From positions 27,802,786 to 27,866,785 of the forward strand of contig NC_052021.1 in NCBI RefSeq assembly GCF_015832195.1: a DNA stretch of 64,000 nucleotides. Direction: 5' to 3'. How positions within the stretch are numbered: position 1 is the stretch's first letter; every line of letters starts with the position of its first letter. The notes beneath the pieces are model-generated. The model did no database searches, was not told where the DNA came from, and saw nothing but the letters and a program-made list of their open reading frames with translations. The DNA is from Motacilla alba alba. Taxonomy: Eukaryota > Chordata > Aves > Passeriformes > Motacillidae. The position numbers and the translations under genes were made by a program. Shown in pieces: positions 1-13,800 of this stretch.

Positions 1-3000
1 CATGTAGACCCCCACAGCCAGCCCTGGTCTTGCTGAACTCGGCTCCAAAGTCACTGCTGCTGGCATTTGTGTCCTCATGTCACCTTTTCCTCCAGGGCAT
101 TGCTTTTATCTTTTTCCCTGAGGTGATGAACTTTCTTCCTCTTCCACCCCTAACACGCAAGACAATGTACAGAAGGAAAGGTGAACAAAGTTTAACTGAA
201 ATGCCCAAATGGGAAAGCTTAGAGGTTTATAAAACTGTTTGGTTTATATAAGAATTTATTGGAAACTGGCACAAACAAGTGCCTATCTGCTCTGAGATAC
301 CAGAGCAGATGTGACAGAGTGGAAAAGCCTTTCCTCTGCCAAAGTATTCGCTGGAGATTTGATAACAAGGTGCCATTGTACAACAGTGGGTAAAGGTCCA
401 GAGTAGAAAGGAGAAAGAGGTCTCCAGGCAGTGTAGGGCTCTGCCTTTGTGGGCTGCAGCTCCTCCACCAACCCTCCTGCCTGCAGACAGCAGGTAGAGC
501 TGGTTGGATTCTGTGGGCAGGCAGCAGTCAGCTCTCCTGTGCTGTTTTCCTCCTCTGCAAACAGTGACAGACTGTCTTACCCCTTCATTTCTGTTAGAGG
601 CTGAAATCTCCTAGCTTTTCTCTGCACTGCTGGGGAGAACATTAAATTCAGCACTCCAAATGCACATTTATAATGTGTACCAAGATGTGAAACTTAAGTA
701 CAAGATGTTCAATTTTTGATATTGGTACTGACAAGCTTTGAGTATTTCCTGTGAACTTCATTCATGCCAGTCAGAATCCCACTAGATACTAATACTGTGT
801 GGTTCACAAACATTAATACTGAATGTTTTACAAACACACTTGATTTGGAATGGTGGCTATTGAATAAAATTTCAAATTGCATCATTTCACTATAAATCCT
901 TAACACATAAAGCAGCCTGTGACCCACCTTTAAAAGTAATGGTCTTATTTGTTTTGGTTCTGAAATGAGAAGCAGCTGGTTTTCTGTAGCCAAGGGAGGA
1001 TGGAAATGTTTGGGCTGCATTCTCTTGTTTTCAAAACTCACCTGCTGTTTTTTTTTTCCCTACCAAAGAAAACTCAACAGAAGTCATGCAGACACAGAAA
1101 ACACACCAAAGCAATAACTGCATCTTTACCCCAACATGGAAATAACTCTCCCACAATCCCCCCAAAAGTGTTCAAATTCAAAATTTATGTTCAGTCAAAA
1201 TCAAGCCCTAATTGCATGAAGGATGTATCTGAAGTCACACTTCCTTAAAAAAGAAAACAAACTTAAATGGAAATTTATCCTAACAACCTTTACAAAGCTC
1301 ATAGGAGTAGACAGGCTTGATCAAATAAGAGAAATCCTTTAACCATGCCAATGGCACCTCAGTTCCTTTCTCCACTCCAAGTTGCTATCAATTGTTATTT
1401 CACATCAAGGCTTAGAGAGATACCAGCACCTTGAAGTTCCCTTTAGCTGCCCATATGCTTTTATTCTGCAGTGCTTCACATGTGCTTGCCCAGCAGCCTC
1501 CCAGGGGTGGCCACAGGCCGTGGGTGCTTTCATTTATCACAGCCAGCCTGAAACCCAGTGCCAGAGCCAGCATAGCCAGGAGCTGCTCTCCTCATCTCCC
1601 CTCTCCCCTCCTGCTACCCTTTTCCAACAGAGTTGCTTTTAGCTCATTTATCTGCCTATTGGGGTGATATGTAATCAGAGCAGGAGTCCTGATGGGAAAT
1701 ACAAAGTGATCCTTCAGAGGGGCTGGCTTTGGAAGCTGCTCTGGGCGCTGATCAAGTGAATCTTGCAGCTGCCCCTTTCACTGGCTGTGCCTCCTGCCCT
1801 GAGCCTGTCAGCACCACACAAACAGGAAGAGCCTCTGGATGTTCACAGGCCCAGCTTGCTTTAGTGAAATCTGGTAGTATTTGTGTCAATATAGGCTAAC
1901 TCCTCCACCCCCCTGTCCAGGGGACTTGGTCTATAGCACCACAGAGGTCTGAGTCCCCTGCAATGACTGTGAAAAGGTGGCACCTTTGCTGTAGTCAGAA
2001 CACCTACACTCAACCAAAATAATTAATGCTTTAATTCATCCATCTCTAATGCCAGCACTGCCCAAAGACAGAAAAAAATCCAATTCTTCATAGGAAAAGC
2101 AGAGCCAGACTCAAAGTCCTAATTAATGACATCTGTACAATAACACTGAAACTTGGTTTATCCCAGGTCTGCACTCCCCAAAGGACTTAAACTGCTGAGA
2201 TCAGAGAGATGTCCCTTGGAACCACCAAGACAAGGGAAAAAGTGCCACACATCTTCCCACAAAATTCTTGTTAGTTATATTTAGTTTTCCACATCTGTTT
2301 GTATGTCCTCCCACTCAACCTAATCCTGTTATTAACCTTATTATAAAGAGAACAAAAATCATTTATTCCTGAGTTTGGATTCTGACAACACCTTTTTTCC
2401 ATAAAAAGGAGGCCAAGTAAGTAGGTAAGATGGAGATCTCCTACCTTGAAGGTGGATGAAATACTGCAGAATTCATCTACACACAAAAACCTGCTGGTGG
2501 AAGTACAAATACAAAGCAGAGAGGGAGGAATGAAAGCACCCAGGGGCCAATGCAGGAACACCTACAGCAGAGCAGAGAACTGGAAAAAGCCTCCAGCACT
2601 GAAGCCCTTCTGCTTTGCTGACTGACATGAGCCCGTGACCACCTGCCCCACATCAGGGCAGGATTCACTGGGTCAGTCCAGCAGATGCCAGTGCCAGTTT
2701 CTTCCAAGATACACCATTCCTGGGGTTACTTTCACAAATCAGTTTGCTTTTAAAAGAAAAAAGATAAAAGACCCAACCCCTCATTCTGGGTAACAGGCTA
2801 GAAACTGATAGCAGGAGGTCAAGAGCCACAGAGAGGTAACAGGTGCCTCACACTCATCAGGCTGCATTGAAAGTTGAATTGTTTGGGCTCTGATTTACCA
2901 GAGGCACAAACTGAGGGAACTGCAAAACCAGGAACAGCATCACCCCAGTGGGAGCCCCCCACCACACACACTCATTCTCTGTAGGAACAGTAATTTTTGA

Positions 3001-3865
3001 AAATGCAGCTATGGAAGCAAGAAGATGTCTGAGTTGTGACCAAGATTTGATGCTGGGGTGCTTATTCCAGCCTCTCATACTCCATGCAAAAATTAGGAAA
3101 AAGGCCCTGAAGGCAAAAAAACCCCACGCATAACTCCTGAACAATTCAACTGGTAAAAACAATTGCCTGCCACATAGAATCCCCCAATTTGCTCTGATTT
3201 GTACAAGGCATTCATTCAGGCTTGGTACTTGCAAAAGCCATAAAAGATGGCTTCATACACCTCCAAAAAGGAGTGGAATCCTAGGAATGAGCAGTCCAGT
3301 CCAAGACAGTCACCTGTTCTTGTGACAGCCAGCTAGCACTATGCATGATGTAAAACAAATACATTAAGCATTTAAAGGAATCTGAAGTTAACTGAAGCAT
3401 TTAACAATGCCTTATGTCAGTGAAATACTCATTCACAATTCTTTTAGTATGAAGAATCTTTTTGCCATCAGTTCCCCACTTATTTCTCTTGCAAGACAAA
3501 TAAAACAAGTGACTTCACATTACAGAGCTCGTCACTCAAAGATCTGTTTATACTTGCATTGATCATTAAAAAAATGTTTTTACAACATAAAATAGCATTA
3601 AGGATTCCAGACAAGCTACTCTGAGGGGCTGGGGAATGACTTTCTACATGTGATTCCATCCTGGAACTTTGGAACAGTTTTTATTTTAGTGATTAAAATT
3701 TTACTAGCGTGCCTGCATGAATCCACGTACTTCAGTACATAAATACCAGGCAGATGCAAAAAAAAAGCAGCACTGGATAATCTGGTAGGAATTAGGGCAA
3801 AAAATGCAAAGTTAAATTTATCTTTCTACTGCCAGTGCTGGTATTTGCCTTTCTTGTTTTTCCAG
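1..3865. other. Left flank, no recognised gene
   Basis: About 3.9 kb of moderately AT-rich sequence. Short frames exist on both strands (the longest is about 125 codons, minus strand, near 2857-3234), but none resembles a family I know and none is flanked by convincing splice sites. In human, PLEKHS1 lies on this side of DCLRE1A in convergent orientation, so this stretch could contain its 3' untranslated region. The sequence does not show that. Confidence 0.4.
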
Positions 3866-4108
3866 AATTCAGGTGACAAACCTGTATATAAACAACCCTG
3901 CAAACCCCAATGGAGATTACCTGGGGAGGAACCACTTCTGTGCTTTGAACACCTGCTGACAACTGGCACTACAGAGGACACAAGAGCAACTTTAGACAAG
4001 CAACACACACAGCACATTCACCAAGGACAGTGCAGACAGATTGTTCAGGTTAGCAACTCTGGCACTGAAAGGAAATGCATTTTGTTCAGGAAGAACACAC
4101 AGGCATAA
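3866..4108 (+). other. Candidate exon, unproven
   Basis: A pyrimidine-rich acceptor (TTCTTGTTTTTCCAG) is followed by an open frame of about 80 codons ending in a stop at 4108. An in-frame donor-like CAG|GTTAGC at 4048/4049 would give a 61-codon phase 0-0 exon. The translation (begins NSGDKPVYKQP) matches nothing I recognise. It lies opposite the 3' UTR of DCLRE1A and could be an exon of a convergent plus-strand gene such as PLEKHS1, or chance. Confidence 0.2.
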
Positions 4109-4117
4109 GATATATTC

Positions 4118-4123
4118 TTTATT
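4118..4123 (-). terminator. Distal poly(A) signal candidate for DCLRE1A
   Basis: TTTATT on the plus strand reads AATAAA on the minus strand, about 580 bases past the DCLRE1A stop. A second AATAAA lies at 4346-4351. With either, the 3' UTR would be about 350-620 nt. Which one is used cannot be told from sequence. Confidence 0.4.
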
Positions 4124-4701
4124 TTAAAAAAGATCGCTAAAAAAAAGGCAAAAAATCTTGAGCACAATGTAGAAGTGTCTTTTGTAAACAATTGTCTAAA
4201 GTACAAATGCTGCAGGAGCCCAAGTCAATACTCTCACAAGGTTTTTTTAACAAGATTTAAATCACAATAGTCAGCTCTGCCTCATGAAATGAGCTTCTTT
4301 GAAGCCTGAGTTGACAGCATGTGACATAAGCTTACTATTGTCTCATTTATTACAATAACTTATTTTCAGAAATTATCCTGGAGACTGTTGAGTCCCCAGC
4401 ATTACACATCTGAGCATCTCCACAACATGAAGAAAATTAAGAACAGGAGAAAAGGAGTAAGATAAAAATAACCTAAATTTTGAACTTCCAAAAAGGGTAT
4501 GTTATGGGGAAACAAAAAGTAGTAGATACACATGAAAGCAAGGTGCCTTTTTTTTCTTTTCCCAAATTTATCTTTCTTCAAAGAATGGCAGTGTAGTCCT
4601 CCCTAAAGAAAGCTTTGTGGAAAAGGGAGATAAATAAAACTCACAGGAACTCAATTCCCATACCAGTCTACTTCCTTTGAAATATACATTCTTCTTTATA
4701 T

Positions 4702-4868
4702 TTATTTATGCCTATTGCCCTCGGTCATCCACTCTCTAAAATGCATTTCCATCAAGCTTCTGTCTCTCCAGTCACCAACATTGACAGTGGGGATGATTTT
4801 CCGTGGCTTCAACCACTGAACAAAACGCTTCATTTCCAGGTAACTGCTGTGTTCACTGTAAGGAATCC
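4702..4868 (-). CDS. DCLRE1A: DCLRE1A coding exon 9: terminal motif and stop
   Basis: Completes G916 and encodes residues 917-970 and TAA (4704-4702). Acceptor [38 protein letters not shown] carries H922, the last metal-binding histidine, and [11 protein letters not shown] is conserved. The last residues, EGNRHK, differ from human. An AATAAA hexamer (4706-4701) overlaps the stop codon. Confidence 0.95.
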
Positions 4869-7800
4869 CTGAAATGAAAACAAACCACAGCCATCTGTCA
4901 GGCCACTGAGCTTCCTCCAAGCCTTCCAGCTAAGAAATACTTTAGATAAAATGGTTTTTTCAACTCCTATTTGGGATCTAAAGTTTATAGCTAAGGTAAA
5001 ACTACCTTCCCCCCTCCAATCTTCCCTTCTAGGAAAATTACCTTGCATTAAGCCACCAAGTCATTCATCAGTACAAGCTAAGCAACATCGGTGACCTGGT
5101 TAAAGGAGTGTTAAGGGTTTTAGCTCCACCCACCAATAAGAACCGAGAGGAAGACACACTCTCTCAGAAACAAGACAGAGAATGAAATCTTGGCTCTGGA
5201 ACTACACTGCCACAGGCATCAGTCAGGCCAAGACTCCATCCCTGAAGTCTCTGCCTGTATCAGGTGAAAGTCTTTATTTACATGACAAGTACAGGTGCAA
5301 AATGCATGTAAAAATCTGCATTTATGGTGTTCTCGATTACTCATTTCACAGATCTCTCCTGAAGAGAGCTGTTCAGTTTCTCAATGAGTTACCAGAAAAA
5401 GCAGCAGTTACAAAATCAGTAGGAGTTTTCAGAATAAAAATAGGAAGAGCATCCACATAAAGCCAAATGTACTGAATCTTTGCCACTCTTATACCATATA
5501 TAGTGATTTTTCCTCTTGTCTGAGGTTTGATATCCTCCAGAGAAAGGCATGAATCAGAGTAGGTCCACCCCGTAGGTTTGAAAGCCAAAATTTGATCAAA
5601 ATTCTCAGAAAACTTATTCAAGTGATCTTGCAAGCCCTGTGGAAAAAAAATGCATATATTTAATCCCATTAAATAGCTAATTAGACTCCATCATTTCATG
5701 ATGGAGAGGACCCAGACTTTTTCTTTCCATGTGCTGGTATTTTTTAATTTTAATGATCATCCAGCTTGCAATTATTAATGACAAATATTGACATTTGCAA
5801 AACAACTTGTCCCTTAGGATCTCAATTTCTTCATCTGAATTAGGCTCATATGAACAGCTATGCATTACAGATTAGAACACAAAGAATAATCACACCTTCT
5901 TATAAATCTTGCTCCACAAATCATTCATTTCCTCCTCTAAACTAGAGGTCAGCAGCTGAGTGGAGATAGAAGATGGTGAAATGCTGCTTCAGTGCAAAAT
6001 CATCAGAGAGGTTTTGACACCTGCTTATGCCCACAAGTAACCAGATTTAATTAACCTACCCCAAAAAAATTATAGCAAGCCAGTGCATGAGCTAAGTATT
6101 GCTCTGAGAACTAAACCATGTTTTACCACCTCTCCAAGACAGGAAGGAAACCACTTCTCATCTTCTCACTCTAAAAAGAAAATTACCTTGAAAAAGTTTC
6201 CAAGTATGTACAATCATATGCCTGCATAAAGCAAAGCCAGTATTGCTCCAAGTTAAAAATAGAAAATCAATTTCATGTGTCCTGTATAAAATCTTACAGG
6301 CAAATTCCTAATCTGAAAGCTCTACAAGGTTACAGAACTCAAACCCAAACTTTATATTAGCAGAAGAAAAAGGAATACAGAATAAAGGCTGATTAAAAAG
6401 GAGGGTAGACAGGGATAGATGGGCTGTGATAGAAGATTATCTAACCTGTCAGACACTTGAGAACTCTATAACAGGGCAGCAGAAAGCTGCCACGTTTAAC
6501 AGCACCTTCAGTGCAATGTCCAGTAGCAACATAGAGAATTCATCAAACCAGGTACATAAAAGAATTTTTAAAAGCCCTACCACCAAAGACATTTCATTCA
6601 GCAACAGGAATTATGGCTCACTGCTGTGACTTTCAATACACTGTGAATGTTCAGTCCTCACTTGATTAAAGGTATAACTGTAGCAGTCTAATTCTCCTTC
6701 ACACTTCATTTGGGAGTATTAACATAGATTAAGGTAATTATTCACATATTTTCTCCCCTTGCTCTAATGAAATCTAAATATAGTACTCCAAATGCAATGA
6801 TTATTATACTAACAATGCTAATCTGCTTTTGAGCTTTGTTATAAATCAAGTGTGCAACAGTCACATTAAGGATGCAATTTCAAGCTTATAAAAAAAATTA
6901 TTTGTGCATTTCAATCACTTTCACTTCTGAAAGTCTCACCTCAATGCCAGTACAAGACCTTGCTGAGTTAAACAAGATGAAAGATTCACAGACACACAGA
7001 ACTCAGTTCCCTGGAAATTTCCCACCACATAGTCAAGTTAGGCAAAAGCCTCAATTTTTGAGTTACAAAAAAATTGTTTGTTGCAAAAGAACCATGCATG
7101 CATTTTGGAAGATGGCCTCTTTCCCCAGAACAAATGACTGCTGTGTTTGCTCATAACAAGTCCATTTTAAATACACATTCCAATTTCTTCGTTTATTGCT
7201 TTAGCCAATACTATTCTAAACCTTCACCCTTTTGAATGGAAAATGTATTTCACTGCTACACCAACCTCCTTCAATCACCATGACAGCCTGATATTCAGAG
7301 TGTCACTAAAGTCAGCAGTGCACACAAACAGATTCCATAAGTTAGGAAAAGACTCAAACATGATTAAATATTTAATTTACCACCAGCCCTAACACCACTT
7401 AAACTCATCTGGCTTATTCAAGAACAGCCATTTGTCAGTAGATACAGCAATCCCTGCATTTTACTGGGGTAAAACCAAATACTGCAGCGAAGTACCACAT
7501 CTCTGGGTTTGTTTTTTTAATATTTTCTTAATATATATCAAATCTAAAAGTAAGATAAATGATCATATGAACTCATCTTTAAGCATTTTAAATTCTCCAC
7601 ACTTTACTGACAGTACATTCCACCCAGGCACTCCCCCAGCTGCAGCCTCGTTGGCACTCTGGCAGTGTCCCCAGCATGCCCAGCTCCCGTGGACACAACA
7701 TCACCAATGATGGCACTCAACTCCTCACCTGAGGGCACAGCCCCAGCACAGAGGGCCCTGCTGTCAGACCAGGACTCTGACCCACTGGATCATTGTGCCT

Positions 7801-10800
7801 TTCATCTTTCCTGGCCTCCTTTTCAGAGTCCAGGCATGGCTTTTGTCACACTGGAGATTTGTCAAGAGCCTGCTGATCTCAGAGGTGAGACCCTGCCTGA
7901 CACAACTGCCTCCCTCTGGGAAGTAAAGCTGCCCTTGAGGGTTCCTTCACCCCCTGAAAGTCCAGCTGGATGAGTATCCACGCATGCTGGGACAGGTGAC
8001 TTAGCAACCCAGAAATCTGCAGAAGAAACTAAAATAAATTTCTGTTTAAGACAGCACAACACACTAAAAATAAACCCATACGTATTTCCATTACTCATTT
8101 TCTGTTTCACCACGGAAAACATCACGGAACAAAGTTAAAGCATTAAGATACTAAGTTCTATCTCCTGCAGCTCCATCCAAACCATATAGCCTTTTTTATT
8201 CCCTTTTAGGTCAACTCTGACCTTGAATAGTCCTGTAGCTAAATACCATCTTGGTCTGAAGGATTTGCTTGAGATGGCACAGCAGGCCTGAAGCAAAACA
8301 GGAAAATTAATCCAAGCCTGTAAGGCATAAACAGCCACTGGGTTTTTTTCTTTCTTCCAGGTTACTTTAATCTAGAGCCTGCTGCTTTGCCTTACTGCCC
8401 TACAGTATTTTGTCTATTTAGAATAACTTAGGAATTAGTCACCTTTCCAAATGAAAAAAATCCCAGAAAAAATACTCAACCACAAAAACTCACTGTCTCA
8501 AATCTCAACCAAATGTGCATTTGAAATCAACTTAGATGAAATCATGTTTTAAAATTAACCAGTTTATTTGCTTTTGTGACAAATATTAGAGAACTGGTAG
8601 TTGGCCATGTTCATAGGCTGCCTCAAAACACAGCCTCACAGGCAGAAAATCCTTATAGACTTTTCCTACACTGGACCAGGTAAAAGAGAGGCTGAAAGCA
8701 GGAACTCCATGTCACAATATATTAATTGCTAAGAGGACAGATCAGGCAGTCATTACATAAATCTACTTCAAAAAGGCCTGCAAAGAGTAAGTCTTTGAAC
8801 AAGCCTCACCTTATCTTGCACAAGTACCACGTAATGTTTGGAAAAGTTATTAATGTTTAATTGCATTTCATTTTCAATGTATTGCTACATGTCAAAGCCC
8901 CACTAAATAAATATGATCTGACAAGAGGTTAAAAAGCACCAAACACAGCACTGGTTGGGAAGAGCCAAGAGAATTTTACTAGCACGTTCATCAACAGTCC
9001 ATTTTCTGAACTTACCTTAAAATTAATTTGCATCATGGGAAGAACATGAAGCAAAGTACCCTTCCAGTCCACACTGATGAGGGAATTGACAGCTGCTGAC
9101 TCCAAGCACTGCAGGGTTTTGTATTTGTCACGGGACATACTTGCTTTTGAGCCCAGAACTTCAGCAATTGCTTTAGGGATTCATTAGGAAGAAATCAGAT
9201 AAGGAAAATTGTAAGAGTTCTTTTTTGCCTTGTTTTGGACATAGTCTTGATTATTGTACAAGATAATTGTTACTATTAGAAAAGAAATCCATATTCAACA
9301 GGATATAGTGTTTTGTATTCTAACATTAAGGAGAGAATCCTATAATGGGTTTTAAAAACCTTTGTCCCCTATATTTTAGCAGCAGAATTTTCTATGACAA
9401 TTGGAAAAAGAAGGAAGAGTACCTTAAGAGATTCTAAGTCACATTTCTTTGGTAGAATGTTACTGAGGTGAACTGGTATTTATTCCAAAGATGCCAGAAA
9501 TGTGCAGGTTTTGGAATAGGTGACAAACAGCCCACATTGAAGACAGACTAAATTTCAGTGGGAGTAAGTCTTGTATTGATGATTTTAAATATACACAAAA
9601 GCACAAATGGTGCACACCTGCCTGCCCTGAAGCAGACATTTGGGCAATCATATTGGTTCCTGGTGCTGTAACTGACTGAAGGATAGCACACAAGATCTTC
9701 ATTTAGCCAGAAAAGATATAAAATATATAAACCAGAAGGAAAAATTCAAAACAGAAGTCTAAGAATAACATCCCTTTGCTGTTTCTTGAAATTATTAACA
9801 ACAAAAATGTCATAAAGACCTCATCTATTTATTTCTTGAATCGCCCTTAGCAATTTTCTCACCACAATCAATTAAAGAGGTTCATACAGTTAGTATATAA
9901 ACTGGCCACATGTATATTCAGTGTGGGGGGAAGGTTGTAAACATGGTAGAACACTTTCTTTCAGAAGGTTAAAACTTATTTATTCAAAAACTTAAACAGC
10001 AGGAGGATTATTAAATACATTTAATTTCTTTACACAATATCTGAACATTCAGACTAAACCTTTTATATCTTCAAGAGAGCCATCTTGTAACACTAAATTA
10101 GACATTAAATTAGTTATTTGATCCACTACACTTCTTTTACATACCTAAGAAAACTTTCTCTTTTCCAATGGAGTAAGTGCCACAGACAACTAGAGTTCGT
10201 GGGTTTAAAGTCACTGTCTCAAAGGCAAGGTTGACAGCAAACTGGATAACCTCTTGCTGTGCAGGAAAAGTGTACTCAGGGCTACAGTATCTGGGGCAGG
10301 GAAACAAAATAAATCACTTTGTTACAAAAGATAAAAGACATCTGAAATTACCACGAAGGGCCTCAAAACTCCATGTACTCCGGAAGTGAGAAAGACATAA
10401 CTCTTCTATGTAATAGCAGTCTATTAGAAACACTGAGGTGCCCAGATGAAATTGTTGCACCAAAAATCACACCGAGCATATATCAGTGTTTTCTCTACAA
10501 CTATTCACTCTCTGGTACTGAATTCTACATTTTCTTTTTCATAAATACCAAATGCTCTTGCAAGCTAGATATTTCTATCACATCCTGATTATATCCTTAT
10601 ATCTATTTTTTGTCATACAAACCATAATATAAGTCATTACTCATTCACAGAAACATATGGAACAGAAATGAAAGTCTGCAGCTGGGCATTAGTCATCATT
10701 CACATAAAAACAATTTCATATAAATGAATCAGAGGAAGGTCTAATGAAAACTACCAAAACTGATTCAGCCTTTTGGCACTCTTTCACCTTTGAATTCCTT

Positions 10801-13800
10801 CACACCTCTTTTTATAATAGAGTTGAACCCACTGTTCCATAAACCTCTTATTTTAAAGCTGAACACTTAATGCATGAGTTTTGACTCCCTGAATTTAATA
10901 CCACTTATAAACAATATGGTGACCTGAGGAAATACTTCAGCATCTTTTCCATCACCCACTTTCATTCTCTAATGTAACAGCACGACCAATGAACAAGCTA
11001 CACATACATGTACTTTTAATAAATCTCTGCTTTTATTCAATATTAAATAGAGCTAAAAAGTCTTATCACAGCAGTCTCATTTACAATTACATTTATTTGG
11101 TTCATATTTGGTTCAAAGCCTTACTAAACTGAAAAGACAAAGAATAAATTTTTTAAAAAAATCAATTTCCAGACAACTCACGTGGTATCGAGGTAAAGGG
11201 TGTGGACTTGCTGGTCCATCAGAGCAGGGTAGCGCTCCATGGAAGGGTCTGCTCTGAAGTCCCCTGTGTGCAGAATAACAGCCCCACTTGGCAGGTAGAA
11301 AAGGATCATTGCTGCACCCGGGCAACTGAAACAAACAAACAAAGAAGCCCCACATACAAGTTACGTCAACTTTCTATACAGATAAACTACTTTGAACCTC
11401 CCTTCAGCAGTAGAAACATGCACAGAATAGCATTTTAGATCATAGCTGCTATACAGACTAATTTAGCTAGAAATTCCTGATTTCTAAAGGAATTCTGCAG
11501 CTAATCCTATGGTCACATACAAGCTTGAGCTCTCACCTGAGATGGAAAGAAGAAACAAACATTATTTGATACAAAGGGGAAACAGCACACCAAAGAGAAG
11601 CAGCATTCTTGTTCAAAAGAAACAGAATTGTATTGCTGCAGATTCATCTTCCTTCCTGCAGGACTTACTGGAGCATTTTCTTTTAAACTCTATCTGCAGA
11701 TTTTAAAATGTTGTCCTAGATCCAGAACTCCCTGGTTATAAATACAACTCCCTTACTGGTGACAGTGAACCCATGGTGCCTTCTGCAGCTGCTTGCCAAA
11801 GCTTTCTGAAGGGCAAGACTGGAAAACCTGAGTGGGACTATTTTAGATATCAGTTACCTCCAAAGGGTAAATGAAATCTCAAAAAAAGATAAACTGGCAT
11901 GAAACAAAGTTAAAAGGACTGGTGAACTCTAAAAGAATTGGTGAACTCTTCAAGAAGCTGAACTTTGTAGCTAAGGTATGTACAGCTTTTAATTGGAGCA
12001 GAGAATCAGAGGGACAAACAGGAAAAATCAGAAGTATACAAATTACATAAGCAACAAGGCTTCCTTCATTCCTAGAGATGGCTCTCAGAGGACTTACTGG
12101 AGTTTTATCTCTCCAAGTACAAACAAATCCTACGCTAAGCAATGTTCAAACCAGCTGTGACAGTCCTGAATTTCAATATATGTACTACAGGGAAGGGAGT
12201 CTTCCTCTAGCCCATGGCCAAAAAAAAGTACCAAGAGGCAGAACAAGAGCACAGGACTGGAAGTCAGGTGCTACTGAACTTAAATCCAACATTACCACAT
12301 TTGTCTGTTAGTGCAAGTCTAACAGACAAAATCACACCCTTTATCACCAAATTCAGGAGAAATCTTGTCCAGATTTCAACAGCCTTTTCTTCAAAGCTCA
12401 ATTTTCAAAATGTTACCTAGATTATGTCTCTCACAGAATCCAAAGTACCACATTTTTCTTTAGCTCAGGAATTCCCCATCATTAGTTCAAGATACAGAAA
12501 CCTAATGTATCTGATAATCAAATCTACTAGGTTCCCAACTAGACACCAAAAACCAGAAGTGTTCAGACCACTAGGAAATCATTCAACCTCTCAAACAAAA
12601 ATTATGGAGCTACGTGTGGTTAACACAAAGTACACAAAAAAAGTCAAATTAAACTAAAAAAAAACCCCGTTCCATTTTTGAAGATAACTCACCTATTTCA
12701 AAAGCTAACTACCTGTAAGAAATTTCCCCCAGGAAATGCAGTGATACCTACTGATTGGCATCAAGCAACAGCACTTTGATCCCATTGACTACACACTGCG
12801 TGTCCATGGGCAGCACGTGGACATACTGCTCCTGGACTCGGAGCTTGCTCTTCACCAGATTGCCAGTTATCTGCAACACAGACAGGATTTAAAACAGGAG
12901 CAAAGTCTGAAAGAAGCACTGTTCATTTTAGAAACAAAAGCTCTCAAAGCCAGACTGGCTTAGAGAGAAACTATAAGGCCCTGGGCATAATCAAGCTTCT
13001 CAGCAGCATTTCACTTCTCAAAAAGCAAACTGAGAAAAGCTGTCTTCAGGTAGTAAACTGTTAAAAGCCTGCCAAAAAGCCTGGATTGGAATCAGAGAGG
13101 AGATAAACAAGGGGGAAGAAGATCTGTTGCAGACTATCAAGTCAAGAAGAAGAGGTGGGTAAAAGCTTCTTTAAACAAGTGAAGAACTTTCCAGGTAACA
13201 GCCCCCCGGACGTTATCATGGAGGACTGCAGTCACTGCAACTGCAAGGGCAACAGAGGACACATGCATTCCAGGAAACTTCCAGAATGAACCATAAATAG
13301 TTTTTTTCATGCAAGCTCTGGATGTGTTGATTAGGCAAGGTGTCCTTCCATATTACAGGTAAAGAAGAGCTGGTTGGACATACAACAGCCAATGGCAGTC
13401 ATGGCCATTCAGCAGCCCAAAGTACAGGACACAAAGCATCAGTCTAAACAATTCCACTTGCTTAACGTGGAAAAGAGATGGCTCATGCAGAATCTATTTG
13501 AGACTCCCATCACTGAAACAGTTCAGAGAAAATGGAGCCAAATTCTTCAGATGCACAAACAAAAAAAGCTACAACATCAAGTTGCAAAACCAGAAATTTC
13601 AAATGTATTATTAGGAGGGAAAAAAACCAGAAAAGTTAAACACTGCAACAGGTTGCAAGGAGATATAGTAAAATCTGGCCAATCTTCAAAATTTGACTGA
13701 CAAAAGACTCCCTGCAGTCTGATCTAACTTTGAAGGCAGACCCACACTGTGCAGGAGATTGGTCTATGTGACATCTAGAGAGCCTTTTTAAACCTGACTT

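Noticed and set aside
2857..3234. 125-codon minus-strand frame
   Set aside because: Hydrophobic, unremarkable composition, no splice context and no family resemblance; similar-length frames are expected by chance here.
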